Shown: positions 33,801 to 48,100, counted from the first letter of the stretch. The stretch is 52,500 nt of DNA from Glandiceps talaboti (GCF_964340395.1 NC_135565.1:5896642-5949141); one strand, 5' to 3'. Numbers and translations: made by a program. The notes: generated by a model not told the origin, from the sequence alone.

Positions 33801-33837
33801 ATGGAAGTATATAGCCCAACTTGGACTATACTTCCAT
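33801..33837. repeat. Hairpin with TGGAAGTA...TACTTCCA arms
   Basis: ATGGAAGTATA-TAG pairs with CTA-TATACTTCCAT around a 10-base loop. A second hairpin at 46852-46890 has the same terminal arm. Confidence 0.7.
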
Positions 33838-35349
33838 GCTTAGAGGTACTTTTACTCAGGAATCGATTTTCATTGACCAACAACAGGATGCTTGTAAATA
33901 AATTTATTTCACAGTTTATCAGAGAGATCAGCTCGGACCTCGGCGGTGAGTAAGGATGGTAACGTTATGAAGGTAGGATTCTGAAAAACTTCCTACCCAT
34001 GGAGAGAACCAGCTCGCACCATATATTTCTCCCATAGAATCCACCCACCAGATTTCCCTTCTAAATTCCACCCACCAGATTACCCTTCTAGATTCTACCC
34101 CCAGTGCTATTAAAATATAACATATATATAGCACAGAACTTGAACTGGGCGCTTCTACATATACAAAACATATTGCAATTCATATTCTACGCCTTAAACT
34201 TTCAAGACTGTTGATTGTCTACCCCTCTTTTGTCTTTAGGCCTGCGTCAGCTCTTGAAATTGTATAGCCTTAATTACAAAGAATTAATTATTCTACTGGA
34301 GATCACTCTCTTTCTGTTATACTATAGCAAGCTGTCTCAGGACACATGGTTAAAACTTCACCCTTCCCATTGTACTGTAACAAGCTGTCTCAGGACATAT
34401 TCTATTGCACTGTTACAGCTGCAGCTAGCTGTCACAGGACACATGGTCATCTGAACATTTCTGTATTTCTGCTAGTCAGTTAGCTATCGGATTGTTATGT
34501 ATGTAACACAAGGTTTTCTGTAAGTATATATTCCCACTTAAGTAAAACGTTTACAAACTCTGCTGGTGTCACAAATTCTCAATTGCAGATTGTAGGTATA
34601 GTAACAGTTAATAACGATTTCGTCATGTCAGTTCCATCACTGAGAGAGGTTTCCTGTTTGTGTTTCTGCCATTTTCATTTGATGACGTCATTTGACAGAT
34701 AGAGTTACAAGTACACGTGACCAAGTAAGCTTGTTCAATGTCATTGCAGCGAAATAAATAGGTCATTTAACTGTACATGTACACCCACAATCGGTAACAA
34801 GCGTATTTTCTGCCTGATGATGATGCGATTGATCTACCGTAAGCCAATCACCATTGAAGACACATTCCACTTAGTTTTTTTTTTATAATATACAGATGTC
34901 ATTATGTGACATCATCATATCGGATCATCATGACGTCACGTCGTGAACTTGAATGCCTTCACATCAAATATTGTGGTGAATATTCAGCTAACTACACAGT
35001 ACATTCGAATTACTATTGTACCGGATCACGAGCACACAAAAATAGCTCAGCAGACAGAGATTTATGGTTCGCCAGTTACCTCTCGGAATGAGCTCGATGG
35101 TTACTTTTTTCATTCCAAATCCTTTCTAGACGTTATTGTGAAAGCTCTTACTTTAAGAAAGTGTTTCTTTTTAAACAATTATGTCATAATGCCTTCTATC
35201 TAATTGAATGTCAGTAAACGATGACGTCATCGGTGATAATTGACTTGAAATTGCATTGTCAGCGAAATTCTAACTTATCGTGTACATGTATCGCTCATTT
35301 ATGACTCGCACCTGACCACAACGTGACAAAGCCTAGTTTTCTCGTATTT
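33838..35349. other. Gene-free, with a small tandem repeat
   Basis: Apart from 34325-34450 and CRE palindromes at 34683, 34931 and 35222, I see nothing. A fragment at 34846-34880 (ACCATTGAAGACACATTCC) matches the 37.3-kb tandem repeat. Confidence 0.6.
34325..34450. repeat. ~53-bp degenerate tandem repeat, about 2.5 units
   Basis: CAAGCTGTCTCAGGACA(CATGG) occurs at 34328, 34380 and, diverged as TAGCTGTCACAGGACACATGG, at about 34425. Confidence 0.8.
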
Positions 35350-35904
35350 CAACCCCTAAATAAGAGCCAGGGCTGTAACTATAATGTCTTGTAGCTCAAT
35401 TTGAGTAAGTGAATTTGATATATTTTTAGACAAGAAGACAAAATTAACACCCGTCACGCGTCAGTTGAAGTTGCCTCCTGCACCTAATTTAAGAAAGGAA
35501 AACCGATCAGATATAAACTGAATGCCTCCCATAAGGGAATCACTAATTATGCAAATAACTCATTAAACTAAAAAAACTATGGTAACAGGCTTTGTTTTTT
35601 GGACAAGCGTGCTTTCTTAGATCAATGTATGTAAGAGTGTATGATACTGATTAATTACTTATTCAAAATACTCATTAAAAGGAAAAAGTTGTAGCAACAA
35701 ACTTCATAGGATAGGTGCGTATTATTACGGTTGATATATGTATCATATTGATTTCATTAATATGCAAATTTCTCTAATTAAACATTAACAGATCTGGCTC
35801 AAAACCTAATCAGGTCTAGCTATTACCCTAATGATTATATATCCCAAATTTCATTACAATTAAGCTAGCCGATTTTTAGAAAATGATGACACAGACACAC
35901 ACAC

Positions 35905-35905
35905 G

Positions 35906-35977
<72 letters not shown>

Positions 35978-36021
35978 CTCAGACACACAGACAGACAGAC
36001 ACACACACAAACAAGCACACA

Positions 36022-36056
<35 letters not shown>

Positions 36057-36060
36057 AAAG
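35905..36060. repeat. (GACA)n and (AC)n microsatellite
   Basis: About 17 GACA tetramers, then mixed CACA/GACA and (AC)n. Confidence 0.96.
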
Positions 36061-36092
36061 ACAGACACACAGACAGACATTCCCCTTTTAAT

Positions 36093-36116
36093 ACCTCCCG
36101 TACCCTTACGGGAGGT
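36093..36116. repeat. Perfect 10-bp hairpin with CCCT loop
   Basis: ACCTCCCGTA, loop CCCT, TACGGGAGGT, with no mismatch. Confidence 0.9.
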
Positions 36117-36119
36117 AAA

Positions 36120-37319
36120 AATGAAAGGCGATGACATAATGTATATGACGAAACCAAATTTTCTTTCTGCCACTATGCAAGTAAACTAAAATAAATTTAA
36201 AAAGATAAATAAATAAGAAAAAAAATTGTTTTATTGGTTCCGGTTAACCGACCCCACTCACGCTAACCCTAAACTTATTTTTACGTATTCGAGAAATCGC
36301 GAAAAATTTTAAAAGACAATATAAAACTGTTCTTCCAATCTATAATGGCTGTACATCTGATGAGAAGAAACCAATAACACAGAGACCATATAGAAAACAA
36401 CGGAAAACATTACTACCTGAACTAGGCACTTAGTGATAATGAACTATTCTTGTAAACCAGAACTGTTATTTCTTCCGCGACACTACGAAATAATGATATT
36501 ATTGGACGGTGCCGTAAAAGAGGCTGTGGTTTTACGACGATGTAATGAACACAAGTATTTATGAAATATCCTATAATAATGTTTAGTAAGTGTCCTAACC
36601 TTTAAGTCAGAAAATGTGTTAGTGGTCGTTGTCAAGTATCCGTAACGTTGGAAACAGAAACAGAAACAAGTAATATGCCTATCCTAAATTTCATGATAGA
36701 AATACCATTGCATTGAGAGGCTATTCTATAAAGTACCTTTCAGTACCACGTCCATACATACAATGATAGGCCGAATTTAATACACATTTACGTAGATGTA
36801 CTTGTCATTCAAACAAATCGAAATGAATTTAAATCTAACAATGAAAATATCAGTACACAAGTGCTCTGAAAGTATTACTCTTCAAAGGTGGGTATTTCTT
36901 TTCATTACAGAAATATTATTCAATTTATAATTATATCACAGCTTAATGTAGTACGAACATGCAGAATCAGTCATTATACGATATCTACTCATGGACAAGA
37001 CGATGTCACATATTCTTTTTGTAAATTAAGAAGTAAAGTCCGTATATCAAGCAACATTTCTTAACCACAGCTCGTGTCAGGTAAATATTATTGATATACA
37101 CTCAAATTTGAAAACAAATATATCAAGTACGGCAGATCACAAACACAGTAAATGCTAGCATTGAATATGAAGGCACATCGAAGCCCTATCAATATTCATG
37201 TTAATTCAACACATTTAGGTATAGCTACTGTATGACAGTTCCTACTCATCACCCATAAAGGCGAATGTGATAGATTCGGAACATTTTCTACTCTGGAGAA
37301 GTTGACAATATTACAGAAC
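36120..37319. other. Gene-free AT-rich stretch
   Basis: No exon, RNA or clear repeat apart from the weak similarity of 36235-36310 to 39005-39080 (AACCGACC...AACTT). Confidence 0.55.
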
Positions 37320-37560
37320 AACATTGAAGACGCATTCCCGTAGTATTGTTATCATTGAGTACATGAGGTAATTTAGCTTGATGACGTCACATCACGGTAT
37401 AGTTGCAAGCCCACCACCACTCAAAGACACATTCCGGGTAGCTTCTAGTTAACGAATGACGGACATGACGTCATTGAATTATTGATGACGCCACATCACA
37501 ATATATTACAAGCCCACCACCACCATTGAAGACACATTCCGGTAGCTTTTGGCGTACGTG
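37320..37560. repeat. ~105-bp tandem repeat with CRE palindromes, 2.5 units
   Basis: Units carry (CA)TTGAAGACACATTCCGGTAGC, a middle part, GATGACGTCACATCAC and AAGCCCACCACCAC. Perfect TGACGTCA at 37382 and 37466; the third is TGACGCCA. Confidence 0.88.
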
Positions 37561-38219
37561 AGGTCATCGAATCGTTGTGTACGACACCATATTTGGTGTT
37601 ACACCCCCTAAATGCACCAACGCGTCCCTACTTCCAAAAAGGTCACATCTGATTTATTTTACACGGGGGAGTATGAAGCAAGTATGGCTGTAAGACGTAG
37701 TCCATAACTAAGTAGTAGGAGGCAAGGATTGTTGTAGCCAAGTCGCCTCTTGTTATGTTTTGTAAATTATGGAATTTTAAAACAAAAATCGAAAAATTAT
37801 CATTTGATGTCTGTCGTATTTCATAATCACTGATTTATTCAGAAATTTATGAAAGATATGCAAACGACTATTACTAGTTTTTAAAAATGTTTAAGATGAA
37901 GCTATGTTTTCCGACTTTTAGCCATGCATGACTACTTTTAATCAGTCAATTTCATTTTTTCCATCTGTGTTTAATAATATCCTGTTTTTACTTACTCCGA
38001 TGAGCTGTATATACTGAAGTGACTTCTAGTACTTCGCTAGACATAGACTTTGATTTGCAATTGGAGCTTCAAGTTGTTAGTCTGTCTGACATCGCTATTA
38101 TTATATACACATTTCCATGTTTATATGTTTGATACAATCACTCACAAACTACTAATAGAAAACCTACACATGATACCCTTTAAGAGAGCAAGATGGAATT
38201 ATTACAGTTTCTTGCATAG
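37561..38219. other. Gene-free AT-rich stretch
   Basis: Nothing recognised. Confidence 0.5.
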
Positions 38220-38465
38220 TTCTGTCTATAAATGAATTGAACGGATGTGCCACCATGCAGACAGCAAATGCAGAAGTCAAAACATATATCGGCACTCCCG
38301 TGTCTACTTCTTGTTGCTGTACTTGGTTTAAATGGTTTATTTCAGACATCTTGCTACTACACTGTAGCATGTGCAGTTTCGTATTCATTTAATGTTTGCC
38401 TGTATCAAACAGAGCTGCTGAACGGCCGGTATTTTGAAATCCACTGTACTAACAATATATACATA
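38220..38465. repeat. Dispersed repeat family A, copy 2
   Basis: GTGCCACCATGCAGACAGC, GTCAAAACAT, AATGGTTTATTTCA and CAGAGCTGCTGAACGG match copy 1 at 735-985. Confidence 0.7.
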
Positions 38466-40989
38466 TAATTAAATTCACAGTATTTCTTTGTAACTGTACT
38501 CTAGGCCCCAAACCACTTTTTAAATTTTGCCCTCATTGAATGATCGTTTTGAACAAATATACAGCAGCATACCGTATGTCTATACGCCAGTACAAATTTT
38601 TACATTAGCAATGACAAAAGATTTTCGATTACAAGAGACGAATTTTTACTGCAAGGTATTACTAGCATAGTGTTACCATATTTGGAGCAGCTGTTGTTAA
38701 TTTTTAACTGAGTTTATTACATCAAAATGCACAGTGACTCAACTATAAAAATCGGTGAAATCTCTTGTTGATCGGCCAGCAAACGGCGTGCTTTATCGTT
38801 TAGTTGTTGTGTTCGGTATAAAACTCACAAAGGATCACTGGGACATTAAAAACATGCTGATTGGTGATATAACGTCCATTTACTGTGTATGATCATTTGT
38901 TACCTATTTTTAACCATATGGTCTTTTGTTGGTCTATTTCAATTTTTTTTTCTCTTTCAACTAAAAAATAAATGTTATGTAAAGGCCAAATAAAATGAAT
39001 AGTGTGTTTCCTATAAACCGACCGACTCTAGTTTAAGCCACCGACCTTAAACTTTTTTTTACATGCAAATATGTAAAACTATGACAATTTACTTCTATTT
39101 CCCTGTAGTTTTTCTTGCTAAAGTATCTTTTAGCAAAACCTAATTCCAGAGAGAAGTGATGTCTTTTCAGCCTATAACAGCACAGTCTGCATATTGTGTT
39201 TGTCTACTTCTGAATCACATAATTGTCTTCATTTACTTCTTTTACACCCCATAAACCGTTATGGAAGTATTGTGACCGACGAGTTTAAAATATGTAATAT
39301 TTCTAATCAGGTTTGAGTTCTACCAAGAGCAAGTTATGGTGGTGTATATTCCATGGTAATTAAACGACAAATATGCCTAAATATACAGTAATATTTACAC
39401 CCTCAAAACATGACAAATAAACTCAGCTTGTGCCCTTTGAACTCTTAAAATTGTTATTGCCATATTGCCCTTCTTTTTCTCGACTCAGTGAACCCCCCCC
39501 CCCCACCATTAACATTTTGTACTTACACAGAATATATTAATCAAACTAGGCGTTTATAGTTACAGTGTCAAAAAAAAACATTTTAATTTTATTTGTTGTA
39601 TAAATCAGGCCTGAGAATGAAGATGAAGTTATTTTTTTAATATATATTTTACACTTAATGTATAATTTGTGAAAACATTGTCTGGGAATTTGTAGGAAAT
39701 GGAAATCATAACAATGATGTAAGTAACCTCTTTTGAGTCACCAACTGATGACGTAATGTTAGATGTGTTATTTATGACCGGTACAATTTGAGAAGAAATG
39801 ACTGAAGTGGTGACGTCACAGATAACTTGATGACGTCATCGAGAGTAATCCATTGAACATACACAAAAGCTTTCATGCTATGGAAACCTCGAGGCTGTCA
39901 TTTGTTCGAAAGCGGATGTACATGATGATCCAATGCACTGGTGACATTCATTTCCGTTCCGGAAATCACCGAATCTCTGACATTTTCAAACACTACTAAT
40001 GGACGATTTGTTGAACGTTATTTATGAAAACTGTTTTTCATCCAAAATAACTGTGAAGGGTGTAATATATTCATACACAGCTAATACAGGGATATTAAAG
40101 TTGCATTGGCGTTTCACTCATGGGATACAAGATTTTAAAAAAAATTATAAGCTTAAACATAGGCACTGACAATGGGACAGAGACACCACACATAGCAGGA
40201 TCTTTTATTGAATCACAATGGTAAACGATAGAAACAGGCTGAACAGATTACACATGAATTTGATAAATTCTTTTGGCTTCTGTAGTTTACCTGTCTTCCA
40301 ATAATCAACATGATTACCTGTCTACTTGTATGCCCCAACTCTTTGATAATTAATCATTTTTTACATTTGAAATTGTCTCAGCGTCGGTAAAACATGTCAT
40401 GCTACATGACGGAAATGCCAAGCCAACATTATTTTCCCTGATATTGATTATGAGGGTATTAACATCTTGAACACTCCTTCTGTTGCCAAGGTTACTTGTA
40501 TGGGGTAATTGCACATGTGTATTGTAGGTTGGTAAAAGGTCGTCCTTCACTTGTTATCAGCACACGCAAATAGAAAGTTATACTGAACAGGACAGATATA
40601 CTATTTGAGGATATTTATATCGTATACCTATTCTTATATGCATGCTACAATAGAGATCATGCAAACCCGCCATGTTGAATGTTGCATCATGGGAAATGTG
40701 ATAATAATTACTCATCAAATAGTATTATAATAAATACTATTACATTGTTTTTAACCACAAATAATTAATTCATAGTCACCGTGATAATTGTGGGAGGTTT
40801 ACTGTATCGTTAGCTTCATATAAGGTATTATGATAACCACAGATAATAACAATCCTTTGTGTCTGAGCATGCTCAGTCTGGATTGCAAGTGTGATGATTT
40901 ATCGTGCCATCAGATTAACTCGTCACTATTTTAAGACACATGTACATAGGTGACATGTAGTTGATAAAAGGATTATCAAATCTTCGATT
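38466..40989. other. Gene-free AT-rich stretch
   Basis: Only CRE palindromes at 39811 and 39831 and a C-rich run near 39492 stand out. Confidence 0.55.
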
Positions 40990-40993
40990 AGCC

Positions 40994-43067
40994 AGTACAG
41001 GGCCGTAGCCTGACCAAATTGTCAAGGGGGGCAGAACTTTGTCTTGGTGCAATCATGCATTTACAATTTAGAAAAGTGCTAATTTACATAAATGTGCATG
41101 TAATTTACATATATATTTTGGCATACGCAATTAAATATCATATGTAAGGTCAGAAAAAATAAAAAATGCTTGTCAACGGGTAACCTAACCCATCACATTG
41201 GGAAAGTAGGTCGATATCATTTTTTCACAATGCTTGACAAGGATAAAACAAACCACATATAATGACAGCAAAATATTCAGGTCGAGTTTAGATAGAACTT
41301 ATTCAGTCATCTTGATACTATCTCATGCAATTTGTCTGCATAGCTACAGTTAGGAAATGTACACAATTGAGGGTTAAACAAATCGTGTAGTTCCTCGCAC
41401 CCTCTCTTCTCAAAAAATGTTAAGCCCCGCCAATTGAAACTCAAGCATTATTTTAGCCACCCCTTCTCAGGCTTTTGTCACCTACACTACAGTGGAGATA
41501 TAAAATCATATGGTACAATGATGCATTGGAAGGAGACAACTCCAAAGGTGAAAAAAAATTGAAAATAAGACAGTGTAGGGGGCCAGTTAGAGGCATAAAA
41601 TATCAAACCATAGACATGATAAAATACCAGAATTGAAACAATTATGCTATGTATTACATATTATCTGGAAGTGTATTTTGTTGTGGCAAAGCTGAAAGAT
41701 ATTATGCGGATGTGCACATGGTAGATGGTCGTAAACTTTTGTTCAATTCTTTTTAGTGCACATTGGATATTTAATCTCAATTCATGCTTGCATGCAACAT
41801 CAGAGCCAAGTAAACCACTGTATAAGTCTAATAAGATATTATGTAATTTGGAATAGACTCAAATGTACATTGTTACATGTACTATTCAGAAAATATAATG
41901 AAATATCCTTAACTTTGAAAAAAAAATATGCCAAGCCCGCATGAGGATTTATTGCCCATCACCAGAAAAACATATATGGGTAGGTTGAACAGCTTTTTCA
42001 TTTTTTCTGGCCCAATGTCGTCTCTTTCAAAGTAGTTGCCGAAAAGATGTCACATTCAAAGTAAAAAAAAAATGATAGTGCTTTCTCAAATAAGTAACAC
42101 AACAAAATAATCATTTTCTTTACCCAACTCCCAAAACTGTTATGGCCTCGTTTATGTCGGAACCCAAGGTGAACTCAGTGAATTCTCCTTGTCATTATCG
42201 TTATAATGGAAATTGAAGTTTGGATTTTGATGTCGAAGGTACAGCTCTGTTTACAAATTCTCCCCATAGCAAATTGTCAAAAATTCATTCTCTCCATAGC
42301 AAATTGTCGCTTCAAATGAATTGCGGAATAACGCTAGTGTCAGTGTGCAATGAGATAATTATATCAAACAACATTTTAACCAAAGACAACGTCGAACACA
42401 AATATTGAAAGAAAGATCTTCAAGTAGTGGATCTTAAACCGCGTACCTAGTTTAATAGTTTTTCAGGGCCACCAAATATTCCAAAAAGAGATCTGTCGTT
42501 TTGTCAGCTTGAAATGTTTTAATATAAGGAACAAGCTTTAAGAATCGATGTAAATGAGATCGAGCGCATCTTCGGAGTCACGAGTCACTGCATGCAGCAT
42601 AGCAGGCAACCTCACGTTGAACGACTTTTTCCGTCTTTTTTTTTTGAGTTTCACTCGCTGACATTATAATTGCGACTTGCTGTCTTCAAATGACGGAGAC
42701 TTTCAAGACTACTGTTACTCGCAGAAAATGCACAGTGCATGTGCGCACTTCTTTTGTACTTTCCCGCACAAAGACATTTTTAATTTGCTGCAAAAAGTTA
42801 CAATTTTTAACTGGACACATTTTAATTCAAAGTTAAGCCAGCGTACAATAGCGATATAAGATACATATTAGCCATGAGTCAGTGTACAGTCACTTTTTTA
42901 GTGAACTACCCATTGAAATCGCGCATGCTAGGAATCGTCACGTAAACAACGATTTTAACAGCATCGTATGTATTCAAAAAGTAGCTTTTTTTCTTTCTTT
43001 TTTCCAAAATCTCAGGGGGGAGGGGCAGCTGCCCCCCCTTTGCCCCTGCAGGCTACGGTACTGCAGT
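40994..43067. mobile_element. Possible hAT-like non-autonomous transposon remnant
   Basis: The left end CAGTACAGGGCCGTAGCCTG with AAGGGGGGCAG soon after resembles, in reverse complement, the right end CAGTACCGTAGCCTGCAGGGG with GGGGGGGCAG. This C-A-G start, CGTAGCC block and following G run are typical of hAT-type ends. The roughly 2.07-kb interior shows no transposase, and I cannot find a clean 8-bp target duplication, so the two ends may also be separate insertions. Confidence 0.5.
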
Positions 43068-43119
43068 ATCGTAGTAACAGGATAAACTACATATGAGAAG
43101 ATGTATGGAGTATGACTGG

Positions 43120-43200
43120 AAAATAGACTTTATTTATCAAAGCCCTAATATCGGCCCCACGGCCTCACTCCACAGCCAGAGCCTGGAAAGGCAGATGCTC
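43120..43200 (-). mobile_element. Possible LINE 3' end fragment
   Basis: Minus strand: GGCCGATATTAGGGCTTTGA then TAAATAAAGTC. The GGGC-TTTGATAAATAAA ending is of the type seen at 3' ends of CR1/L2-like retroelements. No coding part. Confidence 0.4.
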
Positions 43201-43324
43201 ACAGCTCTGCGGTCAAAATCCAAATCGCTGAAAAATGCGACGCTATGGTCGTTACAATAACTAAATCACAATAAATCACGCATTGGAGATGAGCTTCCTA
43301 AGATAACAATAGGTCATGCATAAT

Positions 43325-43326
<2 letters not shown>

Positions 43327-43373
<47 letters not shown>
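43327..43373. repeat. (TCTG)n microsatellite
   Basis: About 12 TCTG tetramers. Confidence 0.97.
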
Positions 43374-43544
43374 ATAAATATCCACATTAACCAAAAACAT
43401 AGTGTGGCATCAGAAAGCCTTGGCACTTAAAATATGTAATATCACGTATCCCCATTTTAGACCAACATAACACCCTCAAATGCATAGACAAAGGGGCACC
43501 ATATATATTATACATTTAAATTAAGTGCCCCTAGAACAAACAAG

Positions 43545-43875
43545 ATATCACATGGTGTTGTATACGCATTATTGGGGGTTATATACGCATACATGGGGCT
43601 TATATGCGCGTACATGGGGGTTATATATGCATACATGGGGGTTATATATGCACACGTTGGTGTTATGTATGTGTGGGGTTATGTACATATATATGGGGGT
43701 TATATATGCACACATGGGGTTTTATATGCATACGTGGGATTTTATATATGCATACATGGGGCTATATACACATACGTGGGGTTACATATGTGTACATTGG
43801 GGTTATATACGCGTACGTGGGGTTATATACGCGTACGTGGGGGTTATATACGCGTATGTGCGTGCTGTCTGGGTA
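43545..43875. repeat. ~27-29 bp minisatellite, about 12 units
   Basis: Unit like GGGGGTTATATATGCATACAT, with ATGC/ACGC and spacer variants. The last three units (TATACGCGTACGTGGGG) are the most alike. Open frames in all three plus frames come from the repeat. Confidence 0.93.
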
Positions 43876-44027
43876 GGATAAGTAGATATACTGTTTACAT
43901 TATTTTGTAAATAGCAATTCATCCAAATCATCAAACAAGTGAACGAACAGACTTTTCCATGTCACAGATGGCATTTTGAAAACAAGTTCTTTCAGTTATT
44001 GTTTCCTACTAATATCACGGTTATGGG

Positions 44028-44300
44028 TGACATGGGCTGGAGGGGGGGGGGGTACTTGGCTGGGTAATGGGTACGGTTGCGTCCTTAAATTATAAGCACA
44101 AACGCTATAACAATTCCAAAACTACAACAGTCTACATTTCAACCAAAAACTAGGGGTTAAGTGTCTACATTCATAAAATCAAAGTCTCGGAAAAATGTGA
44201 ATATTGGCAACATGGAAACTATAATGTCGAAAATTTTGGGTCAACAGTTGTACGTGCATTCAGAGAGGGGTCAAGTCTCTACATAATGCTTGCAAATACA
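44028..44300 (+). repeat. Dispersed repeat family D, copy 2
   Basis: GGCTGGAGG(G)n, TACTTGGCTGGGTAATGGGT, GGGTCAACAGTTGTACGTGC and CTACATAATGCTTG align with the reverse complement of 7935-8185. Confidence 0.7.
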
Positions 44301-44944
44301 AGAGCCAAAATAATACATGTCAAAACTGCGATATATATGTACATACTCCTATTTATTATCAAGTGTTTATCCCACCGAAGAGACATCCATTGATGCAAGT
44401 TAGAAAATATAACCTTATATAACTACAGATTAAACTAATTAGTTTGAATGTGTCCACCAATCACGATGTCCAGCCACCAGCAGTTGAAATATTATGACTG
44501 TAACTCATATAACTCATCGAATGTAATCAGCGGTAAGTAACATAAGTCATCATCACCATCACTGGGTAGAGGCATATAGTTTTGATCTTACCTAATCTGT
44601 ATAACTGCTGTGACTGCAGTGTCTTTCTGTTCATATTTAGTCATATTAAAAGATGATATTTAGTTGAGTTACTTGTTTGTAATCGCAAACTCAAATTGCC
44701 GATTTGACAACAAAGTTATGCTGAATACCAGATCTAGACTTCCCTACTTCAGTATTTAACAACTATTGTAATTTTCATTTTTAGTGAGTACAACTCAGCA
44801 TGTTTGAAGTTTTATCCTTTTGTACCCTCAGTGTTGTATTGAAGATAAAATACATCGCGTTACAAATTACTGTTCACTCTCTCTGTTTGATACAAGTGAT
44901 AGCGATTTCTTACTACATTTAATCTGTATGAAATCAACCACTTA
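44301..44944. other. Gene-free AT-rich stretch
   Basis: Nothing recognised. Confidence 0.5.
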
Positions 44945-45165
44945 AACGTATTTCAAGTAGACACAGACATGTTGGCACCTATTGTCTACATAGTGGTAAA
45001 TTAGTTTGGTTCATTTAGACAAAATGTGGCCAAGAAATTGTATTCATTTAATCTTGCTATCTTAAAGTGTAGCATGTACAATTTCATAATGACTTCTGCA
45101 TGGAAGTATCAAACAAAGCGAGTTAACAGTAAGTTGTAACGCGCTATACTTGTCTGACAGTCAAT
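44945..45165. repeat. Dispersed repeat family A, copy 3
   Basis: The most diverged copy: ACATGTTGGCACCTATTGTC, CTTGCTATCTTAAAGTGTAG, TATCAAACAAAGCGAGTTAA and GCGCTATACTT follow the same order as copies 1 and 2. Confidence 0.6.
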
Positions 45166-45315
45166 TTCAACAATGTCTGATGACATGACAATTGAGGCAA
45201 ACCAATACCATAACATGCCATTCACATACCAAGCGTTAAATAAATAGCGACTAGAACGTTAACCCTAAGGTTAGGGCATTGCGTGTATATTATGTGACCC
45301 ACTTTGTAATTACAC

Positions 45316-46319
<1,004 letters not shown>

Positions 46320-46404
46320 ATGACCCTCACTGGACTTCTTGGGAGACACGTGTTTATATGCTTAAAGAACTATCCAGTATGAATAAAGATTATTATTATT
46401 ATTA
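46320..46404 (+). mobile_element. Possible retroelement 3' end with (TTA)n tail
   Basis: ...CCAGTATGAATAAAGATTATTATTATTATT. An AATAAA-like ending plus TTA triplets resembles LINE/SINE tails; a similar ending is at 25731-25748. No coding part. Confidence 0.4.
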
Positions 46405-46851
46405 CCAGTTATCATCTCCAGTGACATCATAAACAGTTGAAATAAATGCTATAAGCTTTTATATATTCATAGAAATGTCTCACTGGAGAGAACAGTGTTC
46501 GATGCAATATAACAATATAACAATATAACAATACCAGGGTATTAACTCCGAGTAATGGCATATATATACTCGCAACTCTAATTCGGAAATAATGAACAAA
46601 TTAGAAAGCGTATGTATACATAGACTGGAGCAATGTATTCTCATGGAGTTTATGGATTTGAACCGTCAGGAATTCATTACTAGACTAGACTATATGAATT
46701 TTCATTTTGTGCACATGAATGTAGCTTGTGATGTTCGCATGTTCGAACGTTCTGCAGTGTACATATTTTGGTTTGTATTGTTACTTTTAACAAACCAGTC
46801 CGAGGAATGTGTGCTAGCCACACCGAAACGTCGCTCTATAAATTTTCGGAT

Positions 46852-46890
46852 TGGAAGTAAGGCTGATGGCAAGTCAGCCTTATACTTCCA
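46852..46890. repeat. Hairpin with TGGAAGTA...TACTTCCA arms
   Basis: TGGAAGTA-AGGCTGA pairs with TCAGCCT-TATACTTCCA around TGGCAAG. The outer arm matches the hairpin at 33801-33837. Confidence 0.8.
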
Positions 46891-48100
46891 GTCCAGAGAG
46901 ATTTGTTTTCAGTAACAGCATATCTTTATCAAGCTGTCCATGATTAATGCCAAACAGTCGTATCGTACATGTCCGAATAATTTACATAGCATACATATTC
47001 AAATGCGGACACACTATACATGGTTGAAATTTTTCGAAAGCTAAACTGAAGCTTCCGTCTCCATCCGGGGACTAGTTCACCAGTCTGATATTCTACGTTG
47101 GGCATTCTTTAATTTATAACAGGCGCGTGACTGCCACTATTGTTACTGATGAAATTTGTCTCCTCTTTTGTTATCCTACTCTCCTATGACGAAATAAATG
47201 CTAATTCATTCTGATTTTAAATTTGACGTTATCTGTAGTCATGGTCAGGTAAAGAAAGTCGATGAGCATAAGTGGGAGTTGTGGGAAATTGAAGTGGGAG
47301 TCATGGCAACACAACTAAAGAGGCGTGTTAGGACGTACACTGAGTGAAGTGAAACCTAGGAAAATATCAGCTATATCAATTGAAAATTTAATTGGTGGAT
47401 TTATTTGGAGATGACAAACTTCCTTATGCGCTGGTTTCGTTGGTTATCATATGGTTTATAGACACTTTAATACACTTCTCTTAGGATGTTTTAAGCTTAT
47501 TAATGACCATGACCGTTGCTAAGTGATATATTATCTTACGTCTTTTCTGCAGACTGCTAAGTACTGTCTCAAACACCAATTTCTGTATAACGTAATGGCT
47601 TATTGCCTCGGGGATCAATTTCCCTGAACATCAAAGTTCTTACAACACAATCATTTCTATGTTTTCCTTAATACACGCTTGGTCATGGTCCTGAAATAAT
47701 TAAGAAGTTTGGGGGTTCACAATCTTGCTTTCAAGGAAATCGGCAGAATATTTTCTTTCCCCGGCATTGCTTTTATATCGTATCCAGCGGCCATATTGGA
47801 TTCTGAAATGACTTGATTTTAATATCATTTCGAATTATATTTCAACAATCTGCGTGGTGATTATGACCCCATTTCTTTCTTGATTTTAATTGAGAATGCC
47901 AACAACCCAAATTTAAGATTTGTATTTCCGAGACACGCAAATAAATCATCCTCTGTTCTGTCATCTGTGTAATAGAGACGTAAAGGAAGTTGGAAACGTG
48001 TTTCGCTTCTGGAAAAGTGATCAATTCAGCAGTTGGTCAGATGGCGATACTCCTGGGAAATTTAAGATGTATATTCCCTGTATGAGGGAAAGCTAATTTT
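46891..48100. other. Gene-free AT-rich stretch
   Basis: Nothing recognised. Confidence 0.5.

Larger units (their letters stand above)
35370..36118. mobile_element. Probable non-autonomous element with internal ~108-bp repeats, GACA tract and terminal hairpin
   Basis: Contains two to three diverged ~108-bp units beginning TTAAT-TATGCAAAT...CTCATTAAA, then AAATTTCATTACAATTAAGC leading into a (GACA)n/(AC)n tract (35905-36060), and ends with a perfect 10-bp hairpin ACCTCCCGTA/TACGGGAGGT. A segment ending TTTCAT...GCCG-TTT followed by GACAGACA is a frequent pattern in short interspersed repeats of invertebrates. Boundaries are approximate. Confidence 0.5.

Noticed and set aside
36093-36116. Perfect hairpin as a bacterial-type terminator
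   Set aside because: Eukaryotic context with no T run after it on the relevant strand. Better explained as the end of a short interspersed element.
46800-46832. Hammerhead ribozyme-like core (CCGAGGA, 5-bp stem, GAAACGTC) as seen in Penelope-type elements
   Set aside because: The first core box deviates from CUGANGA, spacing to the stem is off by two bases and no helix I can be drawn. A covariance-model search would decide.
46592-46915. 107-codon frame
   Set aside because: No recognisable domain; it contains a hydrophobic stretch by chance and overlaps a hairpin. No splice or promoter support.
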